Both the position numbers and the translations under genes were made by a program. From positions 310,001 through 374,000 of the forward strand of contig CAJNOJ010000020.1 in assembly GCA_905250025.1 (NCBI GenBank): 64,000 bases of DNA. Direction: 5' to 3'. Position 1 is the first letter of the stretch, and the number at the start of each line of letters is the position of its first letter. Under the pieces are notes generated by a model. It was given only the letters and a program-made list of their open reading frames with translations. It was not told where the DNA came from and searched no databases. Shown here in pieces: positions 1 through 11,408 of the stretch. The stretch comes from Adineta ricciae (Eukaryota; Rotifera; Eurotatoria; Adinetida; Adinetidae).

Positions 1-1
1 T

Positions 2-388
2 GTCATCATCATTCTATCAATTGTTCTAGTGACGCGATGGAAACAAGGTAGACCGATTTTCTGCTGCCATTTTTCACAAACATCGCCAACGATAGCCGAA
101 GCGACACGTCGCCGTCGTCAACATCATAAGCAAATTATCGACAGTAATCCTGTCGTTATCGAATCTGTTGTTACACATGGAGCGAATATGAATGTTCCAC
201 CTTATCCGCATCACAATTATGCTTATTTCAATGATGAAACGTCGAACAATAAACGAAAACTCTATAATCCCATGTTCGCTGATTCTCCTGCATTGGATAT
301 TCGACATCAACAGCAGCAGTCAGTTATCGTTGTCGTCTCCGATGACAGCATCTCTCAAAACAGTCAGTTCTATTCTGAACATTTGTAA
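2..388 (+). CDS. C-terminal exon of an unidentified single-pass membrane protein (partial)
   Basis: The frame is open from the window edge to a TAA ending at 388, so only the last exon is present. It begins with a run of hydrophobic residues (Val/Ile/Leu rich, bases 2-31) that looks like the end of a membrane helix. A basic stop-transfer stretch and a tail of about 115 residues follow, rich in Arg, His, Asn and Ser, with a short poly-Gln run near base 310. This suggests the cytoplasmic tail of a surface protein. An AATAAA at 459-464 fits the poly(A) signal. I recognise no domain and cannot name the family. Confidence 0.6.
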   Translation, partial: VIIILSIVLVTRWKQGRPIFCCHFSQTSPTIAEATRRRRQHHKQIIDSNPVVIESVVTHGANMNVPPYPHHNYAYFNDETSNNKRKLYNPMFADSPALDIRHQQQQSVIVVVSDDSISQNSQFYSEHL

Positions 389-480
389 CACCAATGAAAG
401 AAACGAATGATTCTTATGTATAGAATGCACCACACATGTAGTTTCGTATTTATGTTTTAATAAATTTTATAGTTTATTGT

Positions 481-899
481 TTCTTTCAGGACAGTATGTG
501 TAAATTGATTTTCATGATGTGAAAATTCGTCAGTACCCGACTCTTTTTAAATGTAGATAGAATCAGTCATCATGTATTTGAACAAATGTGAGAATGTGCG
601 TGACAATTGACGAAAAACTTACGTCATCATAACCCTGGCACGTACACTTTACTTTCTTCGAAGGACATGCATAATGCTTTGATTTCTAACGTTTTGTTTG
701 AACTTTAATTGACTAGTCCACCACTAGAATTACCATGTACAGAAATGAATGAACGAAGAAGTCGTGCTTTGTAATTACTGACATCTATTGTTACTTTTCT
801 CCGTTTCAGATTAGCCAATCAGATTGTGTCTTCCTTGTGACTTCAATAAGCGTACGATAGATTAATACTCGTACTTAATTTGTATCTTAACCCATTAAT
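481..899. other. Intergenic stretch, no gene seen
   Basis: Between the poly(A) signal of the first gene and the start codon of the LRRC57-like gene. AT-rich sequence with no convincing ORF or RNA gene. It should hold the promoter of the downstream gene, but I see no clear TATA box. Confidence 0.5.
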
Positions 900-1842
900 A
901 TGGGAAATAATAATAGTCTTGGCGGTGGTAATGCACTGCGAAAACATGTGGAGACAGCGACGAAAACCGGTGTACTGCAGTATGATAATCGAAAACTGAA
1001 AGAAGTAAGACGCATTGATCGAAAAAGTTCAAATTTTGACAAAAAAAACTATGGTTTAGGTCGATCCTAGCCTTTGTTTGCCTGGCTTACGTACACTATC
1101 GTTAAATGATAATGAACTTCAGACAATTCCGTCGCAAATCGGCTTGATGGTTAATCTAAAAAATCTAAGTCTTCGAAACAATCAACTAAGTAAACGACTA
1201 TCGACGTCTTTGCTTATGTCATCTATCATTCGGATATTTAGATCAATTACCGGATTGTTTTAGTCAACTGAAAAAACTGGAAAATATTCAATTAGGTCAA
1301 AATCAACTCTGTACACTACCAACATCATTTGCGAATCTAAGCGGCTTACGACAATTGACTCTATGCAACAATAAGTTTACAACTATACCTGATTCATTAC
1401 TGAAATTAAGCAATTTACAGCTGCTCGATCTTTCGGGAAATCAAATCACTGAAATACCTGATCAGATTCAAACGCTGCAAGTCGATGAACTCAATCTGAA
1501 TGATAATCGAGTACGAATGATCATCTTCTTGTTCCCTTTCCCTTCACATATGTTTAGATCACAAAAATTTCTGATCATATACGTTTATGTCCTCGTCTGA
1601 AGACGTTACGTCTTGACAGAAATCATCTCCTGCTCGATATAATTCCAGTTGGTTTATTAACTGATTCCAATCTATCATTACTGTCATACGAAGGAAATCG
1701 ATTTGATGAAAAAGCATTTCAAGGCAAGGAAGGATATGATCAAGTAATGATTGAACGTGTTCTCATTGACTAGTTTTGATTTTTGTCATTTTTATTTTAG
1801 TACATGCAGCGTTTCACCGCTAATCGTCGAAAACTTGAATAA
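900..1842 (+). CDS. LRRC57: Leucine-rich repeat protein, LRRC57-like
   Basis: Five exons close in frame: 900-1004, 1060-1189, 1242-1510, 1558-1743 and 1801-1842, giving 243 residues against about 239 in vertebrate LRRC57. The N-terminus MGN...ALRKHVETATKTGVLQ matches the family's start, where Gly2 is a plausible N-myristoylation site. About six LRRs follow (pattern LxxLxLxxNxLxxIP), then the diagnostic C-terminal segment EGYDQYMQRFTANRRK, close to the vertebrate GYDKYMERFTATKKK. The introns are 46-57 nt. An AATAAA lies at 1993-1998. LRRC57 is a poorly characterised membrane-associated protein, so only the family assignment is firm. Confidence 0.88.
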
Positions 1843-3017
1843 AAAACTGTTCTTTTTTTCTCTTTTGGAAGATTTTCTTGTCAATTTAATTCTATAATAT
1901 ACAAATAGATATTTCTCGACATTTCTACTGAACGTTCTGATGATAAAAAACAAGACTCAAAGTTGCGCATGTACTATGTTGTGCTTTAATCAAATAAATT
2001 CCGCTCGTTTTACTTTCATTTAATCCTTTATTCCAGTGCCGGTGGAAAAGCGGCCGACTTCTCGTTGTAGAATTTTTCTAATCTTCTTACACGTTAGAAA
2101 TATGATCACGTTCAGTGTACTTATTTCCAATGCTATTTTTATACGAAGATGTTCTCGTTTTCCATCTGGCGTGTAAAAAATAGCGCTTGATTCCATCGAG
2201 TGTAGGATGAAACCTTGTTTTTGTCAACAGATCAGTTCAGTTGATCTAAGATGAATGGCATTATCTAAATATAATACTCATTACCAGGTCGAACTGAACA
2301 TCTGGCATATTGGTTTTCTAGTCTAAGCTGCATGTTTATCGAAAGAGAAGTGATGTGAATAATCGATTTTGTTCGTAAAGGTTTTCATTGAATTGGCTCG
2401 ATAACATTTGCGCTTTTCTTTCCTCTCTTCCGAACTAGTTAAATATTAGTCACACTTTAATCTATTTCTTGTCAATGCCTTTTGCGTGTGTGCGAAGATT
2501 GATGGTTAATCAAAAAGAGAAAGGCAGATTTTGTTTTTCTGCTGAGAACATCACTATTCTCTCCATCGACTGTCACACCTTTTATCAACGAGCTTCGCCT
2601 ACGACGTATATGTTGCTCATCATTATTTAGTTTTTTCAAGAGTAAGACAGGAACAGTAATTATGGCAATCGCCAGGCGAAGCTTAAGGGATTGACATGAA
2701 TGGAAAATATAATTCGTTTACATATCTTTGTAACAAGACATTAATTTAGTTTAGTCGGTCTTTCTCCTAAATGATGAACATTTATTTTGTTAAATGATAA
2801 GAAGAAGGCAAAGAACAAAGAAAAGCGAGTTTATCCCTTCGGAATGTCTTTATCGATTCATAATTACAAAAGCAAAAAAAAGAACTTTTTCTTTCTTTTT
2901 TTGCTTCTCTCGTCTCTACTTTTCTTGTTTTTCCGGTTGATAAAAGGAAAGCATGGCTAACATCAAAATAATCGCCACTACAAGCACTACAGCATGTTCA
3001 TCTAATCACACCATTTC
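1843..3017. other. Intergenic stretch, no gene seen
   Basis: 3' end of the LRRC57-like gene and upstream region of the PTPRN-like gene. No ORF of note. A 10-bp inverted repeat (AGCTTCGCCT at 2591-2600 and its complement at 2674-2683) lies here, and a T-rich tract is near 2880-2930. I see no RNA gene. Confidence 0.5.
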
Positions 3018-6000
3018 ATGAACATGGTCTTTCCTTCTTTCCTTGTTGTCTTCTTCCCTGTATCATCTCCAGTCGATCATCGTTTGGTCACTTTCCTATC
3101 CATTTTACTTTTGAACAACGCAATTTTTCTGCATGCTATACCAACAGAAATCATTCGTAATGATGTCAAATTGCAACGTCAAAAACGACATGTCAACTAC
3201 AATCGCGATGACATATTGGTTGATGAAAACGTTGTTATACCTGACCAAGATCTCCTACTCGAAGGTTTACTAGGTTTGCCATCGACCAATTTCGCAAAAA
3301 AACCTCAAATTTCCACAATTTTTTTCTTGTACTAGGTTGCAAATACAATTCCGACATATGCAACCAGGACGAAGCTTGTTTTGATGGTAAGTTTCTCTTT
3401 CCTTCTTCTAAATTCTCATTATTTCACATACAAAGAAAGATTAAGTATCTGAAATTTTCAATTGATTTCCGTTTTCATCGTTACTGTTCTGCACATTTGA
3501 ATACAAGAAAAGGGTGCGCACATTAGCGTCTTATTTGTTTAAGTGAAATGTTGTCTGAGTGTTTTCTCTAACATTGAACACATTCGAAGCTACGCGAGAC
3601 CGGGAATGTTAATTTTTATACAAACAACCTATTAACAACTGTTTTACTATTCCATCGGCGAGAGGCGTCTCGGTTCTCTAAGGTTTACTTCGTTTACTTC
3701 ATTCAGGAAATAGGAAACGTTAGATGTGTAAAATAAGGTATGGCGTTTATCTTAGATACACTCTTCGGACAATGTTGGAACGGAAAAGGATCAATTCGAA
3801 AAGCCTTTGCAGTGGAAAATGATCGGAATGGGCTGACAAGAAATAAACTAACGGCACTGGCATACACAATTGATTTTCTTAATCGTTATCATCTTGACTG
3901 GAAAGATTTCATGACTCAATGTATCCTCCTACATGTTTTATCAAACCATCATCATTTATATAAACATCACCTGGAGTATTTCCATCGAAACTGTCTGGAG
4001 AAAGAACAATTCTTGTATGATGGTAAACGATATCAAACCGAGAGTAATTCAATTCGATTAACTTGTCTTTGTATTCATTTAAAAGATTTTTATATTGATC
4101 CGTATACGCCAACACAAAAGTCAAAGAATTTCTTTCTTGCTTCTGATGCATCATCTATGCAAACCGGTGAACCATCTTTACCTAAAGAACAGTTTTATGC
4201 CAACGATAACGCCATTATATCAATAAAAAAATCAACCAAACCCCATGCAGATGAAACTCAAATGAATACACGTTAGTTTGCTTCAAAAAAAGAACTTCTT
4301 TCGTAAACCGCCATCTTTGTAGAACGACCAACAAAGCTATCCATGCAGATGAATGAAGGACATCCCGATTTAGTTGAAACATTACAACTCAATAACAACA
4401 AACAAGAGTTTTCAAAATTCGAAAGTTAGAACGGTTTACTTGTGTATAGCATTGTCTATCTCTTGTGATTCTAGAAAATAACACATCGAAAGACACTGAT
4501 ACAACAGCTCATTTCAATGAAGGAAGCCATCGAGGATATATCATTATCAGTCGAAGGTAAGTCAATATCTTGTCCAAACGTTTCCTTGAGTTGTGGTTGC
4601 TGTCTTTTCCAGTTTTAAAGATCAATTCGAAGCTGGAGACTTGTTGGGATTCATTACTCAAATCAACTCCTGGCCAGTTGCTTTGTTCACTGATTTGAAG
4701 TAAGCATCGAATTACCTGTATTTCAATACGTCACGTCTTTTTTTCCTCGTCAAATAATCTAGTGTTGATCGATTTACACTGACGTACCAAATTTTGGATA
4801 ACCCGTATGGAATCAACGCAAGTTACGTTGCTGATTCCATTCGTAAGTTTCATTGACGTGAGAGGAAATATACTTAAACATGTCACATTTAAATATCTTG
4901 AGCATGAAAAATGATGCGTAATTAGACGTGAATTTGACTTTGATTGTACATGGGGATGTTTTCATTGTTAATTCTTTTTTATTCTTTAAAAGAAGAAAAA
5001 TTTTTAGTTTTAAACATTGTTTTTATTCAGTCGACCATTGTCATTTCCTTTCATACATCTATTCATTTCCTTCGTTGACATCATTCTAGCTGTTTTATTA
5101 TTAATTATTTCAAAAAATTATCCGCTCAATTTCACCGTTGTCTACATGGCTTTTGTCCTGTTCATCTTTGATGGATAGATAGCACATCCTTTTTGTCTCT
5201 CCTTGCCTTCCGTTAGTTTCTCTGACAAATTGCACACTTACATCAGTTCTCGAGAGACAACTGTAAACCATAGAATGACAATAACCAGCACAATCGTACG
5301 TTAAACATCCCGATTAAGTTCGATGCTTTTCTTTCTAGGTCACAGTGAAAAACTTATTGAACATCAAATGGACATTCATATCATCGAGTCTGGCGTTGGC
5401 AATCCAAGTCGAGTAAGAGATAAACATAAGAAATATTATCTGACTATTGTATAGTTTCATTCCTGGTGGCTAGTGATTGCAATTAGAAGATGCCTTGAGG
5501 GTTATTGTCGATACTTGACTCCTTCTTTTTGCTTGTCGAGCGAGATACATCAGGCATGTTGAATACACTATCAGAAAGAATACAATGACAGTATGAACCA
5601 CTCAGACACACACAGCAAGATGATCTATAAATGATGGATGATGTTGAACAATACTATATAACAGTGAGCAGTAAGTGAGAAAGAAACGAAGGAGAGAGAG
5701 AGAAGAAAAAGAAAAGCTTTTTAGCATCTTCTTCATTTCTATTGTTTAAAGAAGAAGAAGGAGAAGCATAGTTTGTCTCCTGCTTTTTTCTCTCTCTCTC
5801 TCTCTCTCTCGATGAAAGGAGTAGAAGATAGAGACGTATCTTTTTTATTATTATGTATAGAGTAGATTAATTACCAGCCGACTATGTTAAACATTATATT
5901 TCCTATCTGCATCTAAATATTCCGCGTAAGTGAAAAAAATCTATGAAATCGCGAACAATCATATTGATTGCATTGTTATTCACTTCAGCTATCGAAACAT

Positions 6001-8972
6001 TCTGTTTGTCTCTTCTTTCGCCACCGATATGAATAGATGAAAATTGCTATTGAATATTTTCTCTCTTTTATATGTATATGTGTCTGTCGGTGTGACTTTT
6101 CTATAGCTAGTTATACGAGTGAAGCACGCTAACAAAGATTGAGCATCTATTAGATTCACACGCAAATGCATGCATAATTGATAATTCAGTGCAGCTCGGC
6201 TTCGTGTTTTCTCTCTCTCTCTTTCCTAGACAACTTATTAATACAAAAGAAGAAAACGAAAGGAACAATTCTTTAATTTTTTCTTCTCTTTCTTGTGAAA
6301 GGTTCGCCAAATTATATGACACCTTTTGTATTGAGACTGTAAGTAAAAAAAAGAAGTATGAAATATTCAAAATGATAAGATTTCTCCAATGAAATGAAAG
6401 ATAGAATGTGAATATGAACAAAGAAAGCGAGAAGAAGAAAGAAAAAAATTTATTCTTTTCTTTTCTTTAAGAGTGCTCAATTATCAGTTGAACGACCGAA
6501 TGGTTCACGTCTGACAGCTACTATATTGGTTACCTGCGCCTCGGTTCTCCTCATTCTTGGATCATTTGCTTTATTTTGTTTCATCAGAAGAAATGAACGC
6601 ATTCGAGAGAAATTTGCAGAAATTACTCGAATCAAAAGTCAATCAACAAACGATTACCGGGTAAGATAATTCACTTAGAAAATCTGTCGACTGATATCAT
6701 CTTTATTCAAAGGACTTATGTCGGCAACGAATGCAAACAGATGGAAAAACAGTTCCAGTGCAACAGAAACCAACCGCTCGTACTCGTGTGAAACACGATA
6801 GTGAAGGTTCATCATCCGGAAATTCAACATCATCATGGGCAGAAGAGCCAATTACTCCCGTGAATATGGATATTATGACTGGACACTTGATTCTGGTTTG
6901 TGTGTACTTCTCGGAAAGCTCAAACTGTAACCTTTCATTTCTAGTCGTACATGGAAGATCATCTACGTGACCGACATCGACTTGAAAGCGACTGGCAGTC
7001 ATTATGCACTGATGAAGGAGTTCTCGATGAAGATTCATGTTCGATTGCACTTTCGGAAACAAATCAAAAAAAGAACCGCTATATTGATTGTATACCATGT
7101 AAGTTAAACAAACTACATTGTCCTTGGCCTGACGAAAATAATGAAAGATATACATCAGTTGACATTTCATTCTTCTTGGGAATCATCCCACATATGCTTA
7201 ACATCATTTTTGACAAAAGAAAGAACCTTGCATCACTTTGATAGAAATGTGAGCTAGACAAAAAAAAATAGCCAAAGTATAGAGAAGAAAGGTAAATGCT
7301 TGTTGCTCTACGCGTCTTTTCTTTTTTTCATCTTCATCTTTTTCTTCTTTACTGTTAATTAGAACTGATAATCGAAATTTGAGTACTATAACTCCTTCTC
7401 GTTTCCTTTTTCCATGCATGCATAAGAAAGGATGTCTTGTGCATGTACTTATGTATTATCTTAGGATTCAACTAGAGACATCCTCATCAAAAGAAAAGAA
7501 TACCTCTCATTTTTTTCTTTCTCTCTTCATTGCAAGATGATCATACTCGCGTTCGACTGGAAAACAACGATGATGGTGATTATATAAATGCTAGTATAAT
7601 TGTAAGTTTCCTACCAAGAATATCTCATCAGTGTATTATCATATAAATCCATGTATATGTAGTTTGATTCTAATCCAAAATGCAAATATATCGCCACACA
7701 AGGTCCCATGCCCAATACAACAAATGCATTCTGGCAAATGGTTTGGGAACAAGGATCATGTGTTATTGTCGCATTGACTCGACCAAGTATTACGAGCAAT
7801 AATGCCTTTTTTTTTTTATCTCTCTCCATAACCCAAACCTGTGTCTATTTTTCTCCTATTTCTAGTTGAAAATGGTATCACGATGTGTCATCACTATTGG
7901 CCGGTGGAAGGTTCTGCACGATTCAACGATTTTGAAGTAAGAAGAGACACTTTCCGAAACTATGAAATGAGAGTCTACGGCATTTTGTTTACAGGTGAAT
8001 CTCATCTCGGAACATGCTTGGTCAGAAGATTACGTTGTTCGTAGTTTATATCTGAGAAACGTTCAAACAATGGAAACACGCACTGTAACTCAATTCCATT
8101 TTTTAACTTGGGATGAATTATGTAATCCACCATCGGCTAAATCTATACTTGATTTTCGTCGGTATGTTCTTGTCATTGAATGAGTGTGTGCCCATACGTT
8201 GAGTTGCTATTCTTATTCATTTATCTCCAATTAGGCAAAATAAAAACGAGACTTAATTGATCGTCTTAGATGAGTAGAGATGCACGTGACTAATTTCTAT
8301 ATGTACTTCTTTAAGAAAAGGAAAAGTACACTTAAAAGAGAAGAAGGCTATTAGTAATCTGATGTCTTTTTCTCTTCTTTTTCTCAACTAACGAGCATTT
8401 ACACGCAATAAAAGGAAAACTCTACTTCTCTTTGGGCAGCTTTTGAAAATTATGCAATTTGGATATTAATAGTTGCATAGTCACAAAAGCGACCTGATGA
8501 GAGTTTCACATGCGCATAGTATTTTCTAAGATACTACACGACATTGTTGATTTGATTTGATTTGACCGAATATTTTCTTTCATTTGCAGTAAAGTAAACA
8601 AATGCTTTCGTGGCCGAGCGTCACCGATTATCATCCATTGCAAGTATGTCTCAATGATTCTAATGAAAATAGATGTATCTATTCGTTTGTTGTATAGCGA
8701 TGGCGTTGGTCGTACTGGCACGTATATAATGCTGGATATAGTTTTGAATCGTATATACAAAGGAGCACGCGAGATAAATATAGCTGCGACTCTTGAACAT
8801 ATTCGTGACCAACGAGCAAAAATGGTTAAGACAAAAGTAAGAGAGATGAACATGAAAAAAGCTTATGTGAAACGTTCGCTCTTCTTTTGCTTTCATTTAG
8901 GATCAATTTCAATTTGTATTTGTTGCAGTTGCCGAAGAAGTTACTTATTTATTGAAATGTTTACAAGAATAG
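3018..8972 (+). CDS. PTPRN: IA-2/phogrin-type receptor tyrosine pseudophosphatase
   Basis: Eighteen exons join in consistent phase to about 818 residues: 3018-3264, 3336-3386, 3756-4271, 4323-4424, 4475-4556, 4613-4699, 4763-4842, 5339-5412, 6472-6660, 6713-6895, 6945-7098, 7537-7601, 7663-7786, 7866-7936, 7995-8161, 8590-8643, 8698-8836 and 8901-8972. Order: signal peptide; RESP18-type Cys-rich start ([16 protein letters not shown]...LFGQCW); luminal domain; one membrane helix in exon 9; cytosolic YRDLCRQRM motif; PTP-like domain ending [14 protein letters not shown]. The family sits in dense-core secretory granules and is catalytically dead. Here the signature reads HCNDGVGRTG (Ala to Asp, as in vertebrate IA-2) and the WPD loop reads TWDEL. 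The first donor is uncertain (3264 or 3273). AATAAA at 9072-9077. Confidence 0.93.
5413..6471 (+). repeat. Long PTPRN intron with GA/TC simple repeats
   Basis: At 1059 nt this is the largest intron of the PTPRN-like gene. It holds a purine-rich tract around 5687-5720 and a pure (TC)n run at about 5789-5810, the reverse-complement type of the GA tract. No ORF in it resembles a protein. Confidence 0.7.
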
Positions 8973-10005
8973 AGAAGTTTTGAGGGGAGGAAAAGTTCAT
9001 TTCATGACAACAATAATTTCCTAATGGTTCACGTTTTTTGTTGTCATAGAAACCGAATTTTATTGGCGGTGAATAAAAAAAATGAAAGAAATGAATTTAT
9101 TGTGAAAACTTCTTTGTATAAAGATCTCTTCAATCGAAACTGGAGTGAATCAAAACTAAAGGAGCCGGAAACAAAACTAACTACTACAAGTGTTTCCTTT
9201 CTCAGCCACATTGTTCTTACACTTTACGAGCAAATGTACTGATAGTCACTTCGACTTTTAGCCAAACGTCTGCATTCAGTTTAAACATCAAAATAGTTCA
9301 TCAGCAGTCTGTCGCTCTGTATACGTCAATCTCAAAATCCAATTCTCAAGCAAAAGAAGCTTGTCGCAGTTTGATATATTTTAGCCCACTAAATCGCACA
9401 AAACCTCTATCTATCGTCCTACTTTTCTATTGGTTTATATTTTCGACGTATGAAAACGCATACACATTTTAATGACGTCATAAGAGTATACAGCTGTCAG
9501 ACAAATAAATTCCTCTAGTACTTAGAAAAATCGGCCTATCCAAAATCTATTTAGTAGGATTGAACGAAGCTCGCTGTCACAAGTTAGTTCAGTTGATTAA
9601 TTTCTGTTGCAGAAACTTTTAGTTCAATGGTCGACCTTGATTTGTCTGTTTTTGTATAAAATAAATCTTTTGCTTGAAGTATGTTTGTCATCTTAAATTC
9701 GTTGAGCTTTTATGGACAACAAAAATTATATACAAATTCCAGCATTAGCATTACCACATAAGAATTCCACCATAAGTACAAAACCATCCGTCATATCCGT
9801 TGTGCATTGAACATCTTTAAGTTCAACGACGTCCCATTAGATCGTATACTCTAAAATAAGATCTATCTTAACACTACTGTTATAACCTAGCCAGTAAGCA
9901 AGTAGGGTGCAGGGTGTTTATTCGATCGCTATTCTCTTTTTGTATTTATTTAACTATTTAGCGAAAAGAGCAAACAAGAATCATTCGAAAATAATTCTCG
10001 TCAAG
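8973..10005. other. Intergenic stretch with a CRE site, no gene resolved
   Basis: Contains the 3' end of the PTPRN-like gene (AATAAA at 9072-9077, another at 9660-9665) and the upstream region of the bZIP gene. Short ORFs here have no family likeness. The first exon or exons of the bZIP gene may lie here, but I could not identify them. Confidence 0.45.
9473..9480 (+). promoter_or_regulatory. Consensus cAMP response element TGACGTCA
   Basis: A perfect palindromic CRE lies about 0.7 kb upstream of the bZIP coding exons of the CREB/CREM-type gene. Vertebrate CREB and CREM genes carry CREs in their own promoters, so autoregulation is a reasonable inference. A lone 8-mer can also occur by chance. 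Confidence 0.4.
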
Positions 10006-10757
10006 ATACACGTTGATTACATCCTCAATCGAAAACGAAGATTACTCGGTCACAACTACCAGTAGGTAAATGATTTCGACATATCAGACCTAATATTACT
10101 TATGATTTTTCTCCTTAGTTACCACTGTTCACCTGAATCTACGTGAAACATTGAATGGTCTATCGATTATTCCAATGACGAATACAAGTAGTCATATTAT
10201 GGCAACACTTAATCCTGCGCACATATCCGATGGTGCTGCATCTTATTTTGTATCAGGTATGTACACAATGAAACTACGAGATTTAGCGAATACGATATAA
10301 TTCCTCGCAGGTTTAACTGATATGGCATCTAATTATAAAATGAATCCATCATCAAATACTGATATACCATCACCATCATCGTCATCGAATTCGTCTAATC
10401 CTCCATCATCAAGTCATCATCATCATCAGCAACAGCAGCATCACCTACATCATCAAATTCGAAGGCATGGAGAAGGCGGTGATCCATCACGAAAACGGGA
10501 AATGCGTTTACAAAAAAATCGGTACGATTCTTTGTGACCTTCATTGATAACTCTTATCATTTACGTTTAGTGAAGCCGCACGTGAATGTCGACGTAAGAA
10601 GAAAGAGTATATCAAGTGTCTCGAGGAACGTGTGGCTGGACTCGAAGCTCAAAACAAGGCCTTGATCGAAGAATTACGACAACTAAAAGAACTTTATTGT
10701 CAACGTGAAGAAACAAGTAATAAATCAAATTCAAAAACGGCAGCGTCAACACGTTAA
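10006..10757 (+). CDS. CREB1: CREB/CREM/ATF1-type bZIP transcription factor (5' end unresolved)
   Basis: Three exons are firm: 10119-10256, 10311-10521 and 10571-10757 (TAA). A preceding exon near 10006-10061 is tentative; its donor would be GTAGGT. The C-terminus is a classic CREB bZIP: KREMRLQKNREAARECRRKK, then a Leu zipper and the ending LKELYC, nearly identical to vertebrate CREB. It binds CRE DNA as a dimer in the nucleus. Upstream is a Ser/His/Gln-rich linker. I did not find the kinase-inducible domain (RRPSY). Either its exon is further upstream and missed, or this is a short ICER-like form; an in-frame ATG at 10175 would give 159 residues. Confidence 0.85.
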
Positions 10758-11408
10758 AAGAAACAAAGGACAAGAACAGTATTATTTTTTCTCTTTCGTT
10801 CTCTTTACTAATCGTATTTATTCGTTGTGTAACAGTATTTGTGCGTACTTTGTGTTTGCTGTGGTTCATGTGATTTGTTGTATTTTCAAAAAACTTTCTA
10901 TTTGTGACAATATAAACAAGACAGTGTGGCGTTGTTTTTTTTTTAATTTCTTCATGTAATATTTTCTCTCTTTTTTTTCTATCTGCTTTGTTTTAGACAT
11001 GAGTATCGACATGATCTGAGAAATACAACGTAAGTCTTTTTAATTAACAATGACTCTTTTACTAGTAGACAAATAATCATACACCCTGGAGGAGAAAAAA
11101 TGCATTTCATTAAAGGTTCCTATGATGTATTCAACTCAAATAAAGTGCTTTGGGCAGCCCCGAGTCTCTTACTACTTCTTTACAAATAAATTTAGTATTG
11201 ATTATCTAATTACTAGAATAACCAGACTAACATCGAGATATGTGACATTGTACAAACGTAAATAAGTAAATTTTCTTATCACTCACTTTTCCTAGATAGT
11301 CATATGTGTTTTTGATAACAGAGCACCCCGCATCATTTGTCATTCTCTTCTCTTTTTACGTATTTCTTTTTTAAAACTAAACTTATGCATATGTTTGTTT
11401 TTAGCAAC
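10758..11408. other. Intergenic stretch, no gene seen
   Basis: 3' UTR of the bZIP gene, then the upstream region of DENND6. T-rich tracts near 10935 and 10970. The acceptor-like sequence TTTTTAG ends four bases before the DENND6 ATG. Confidence 0.5.

Noticed and set aside
2591-2683. 10-bp inverted repeat AGCTTCGCCT/AGGCGAAGCT 73 bp apart
   Set aside because: Arms are too short and no target-site duplication is visible, so I do not call it a MITE.
6107-6421. ORFs on both strands in the long PTPRN intron
   Set aside because: Lie inside an intron, have low-complexity composition and no family likeness.
10705-10959. Plus ORF overlapping the end of the bZIP gene
   Set aside because: Out-of-frame shadow of the last CREB-type exon and its 3' UTR.
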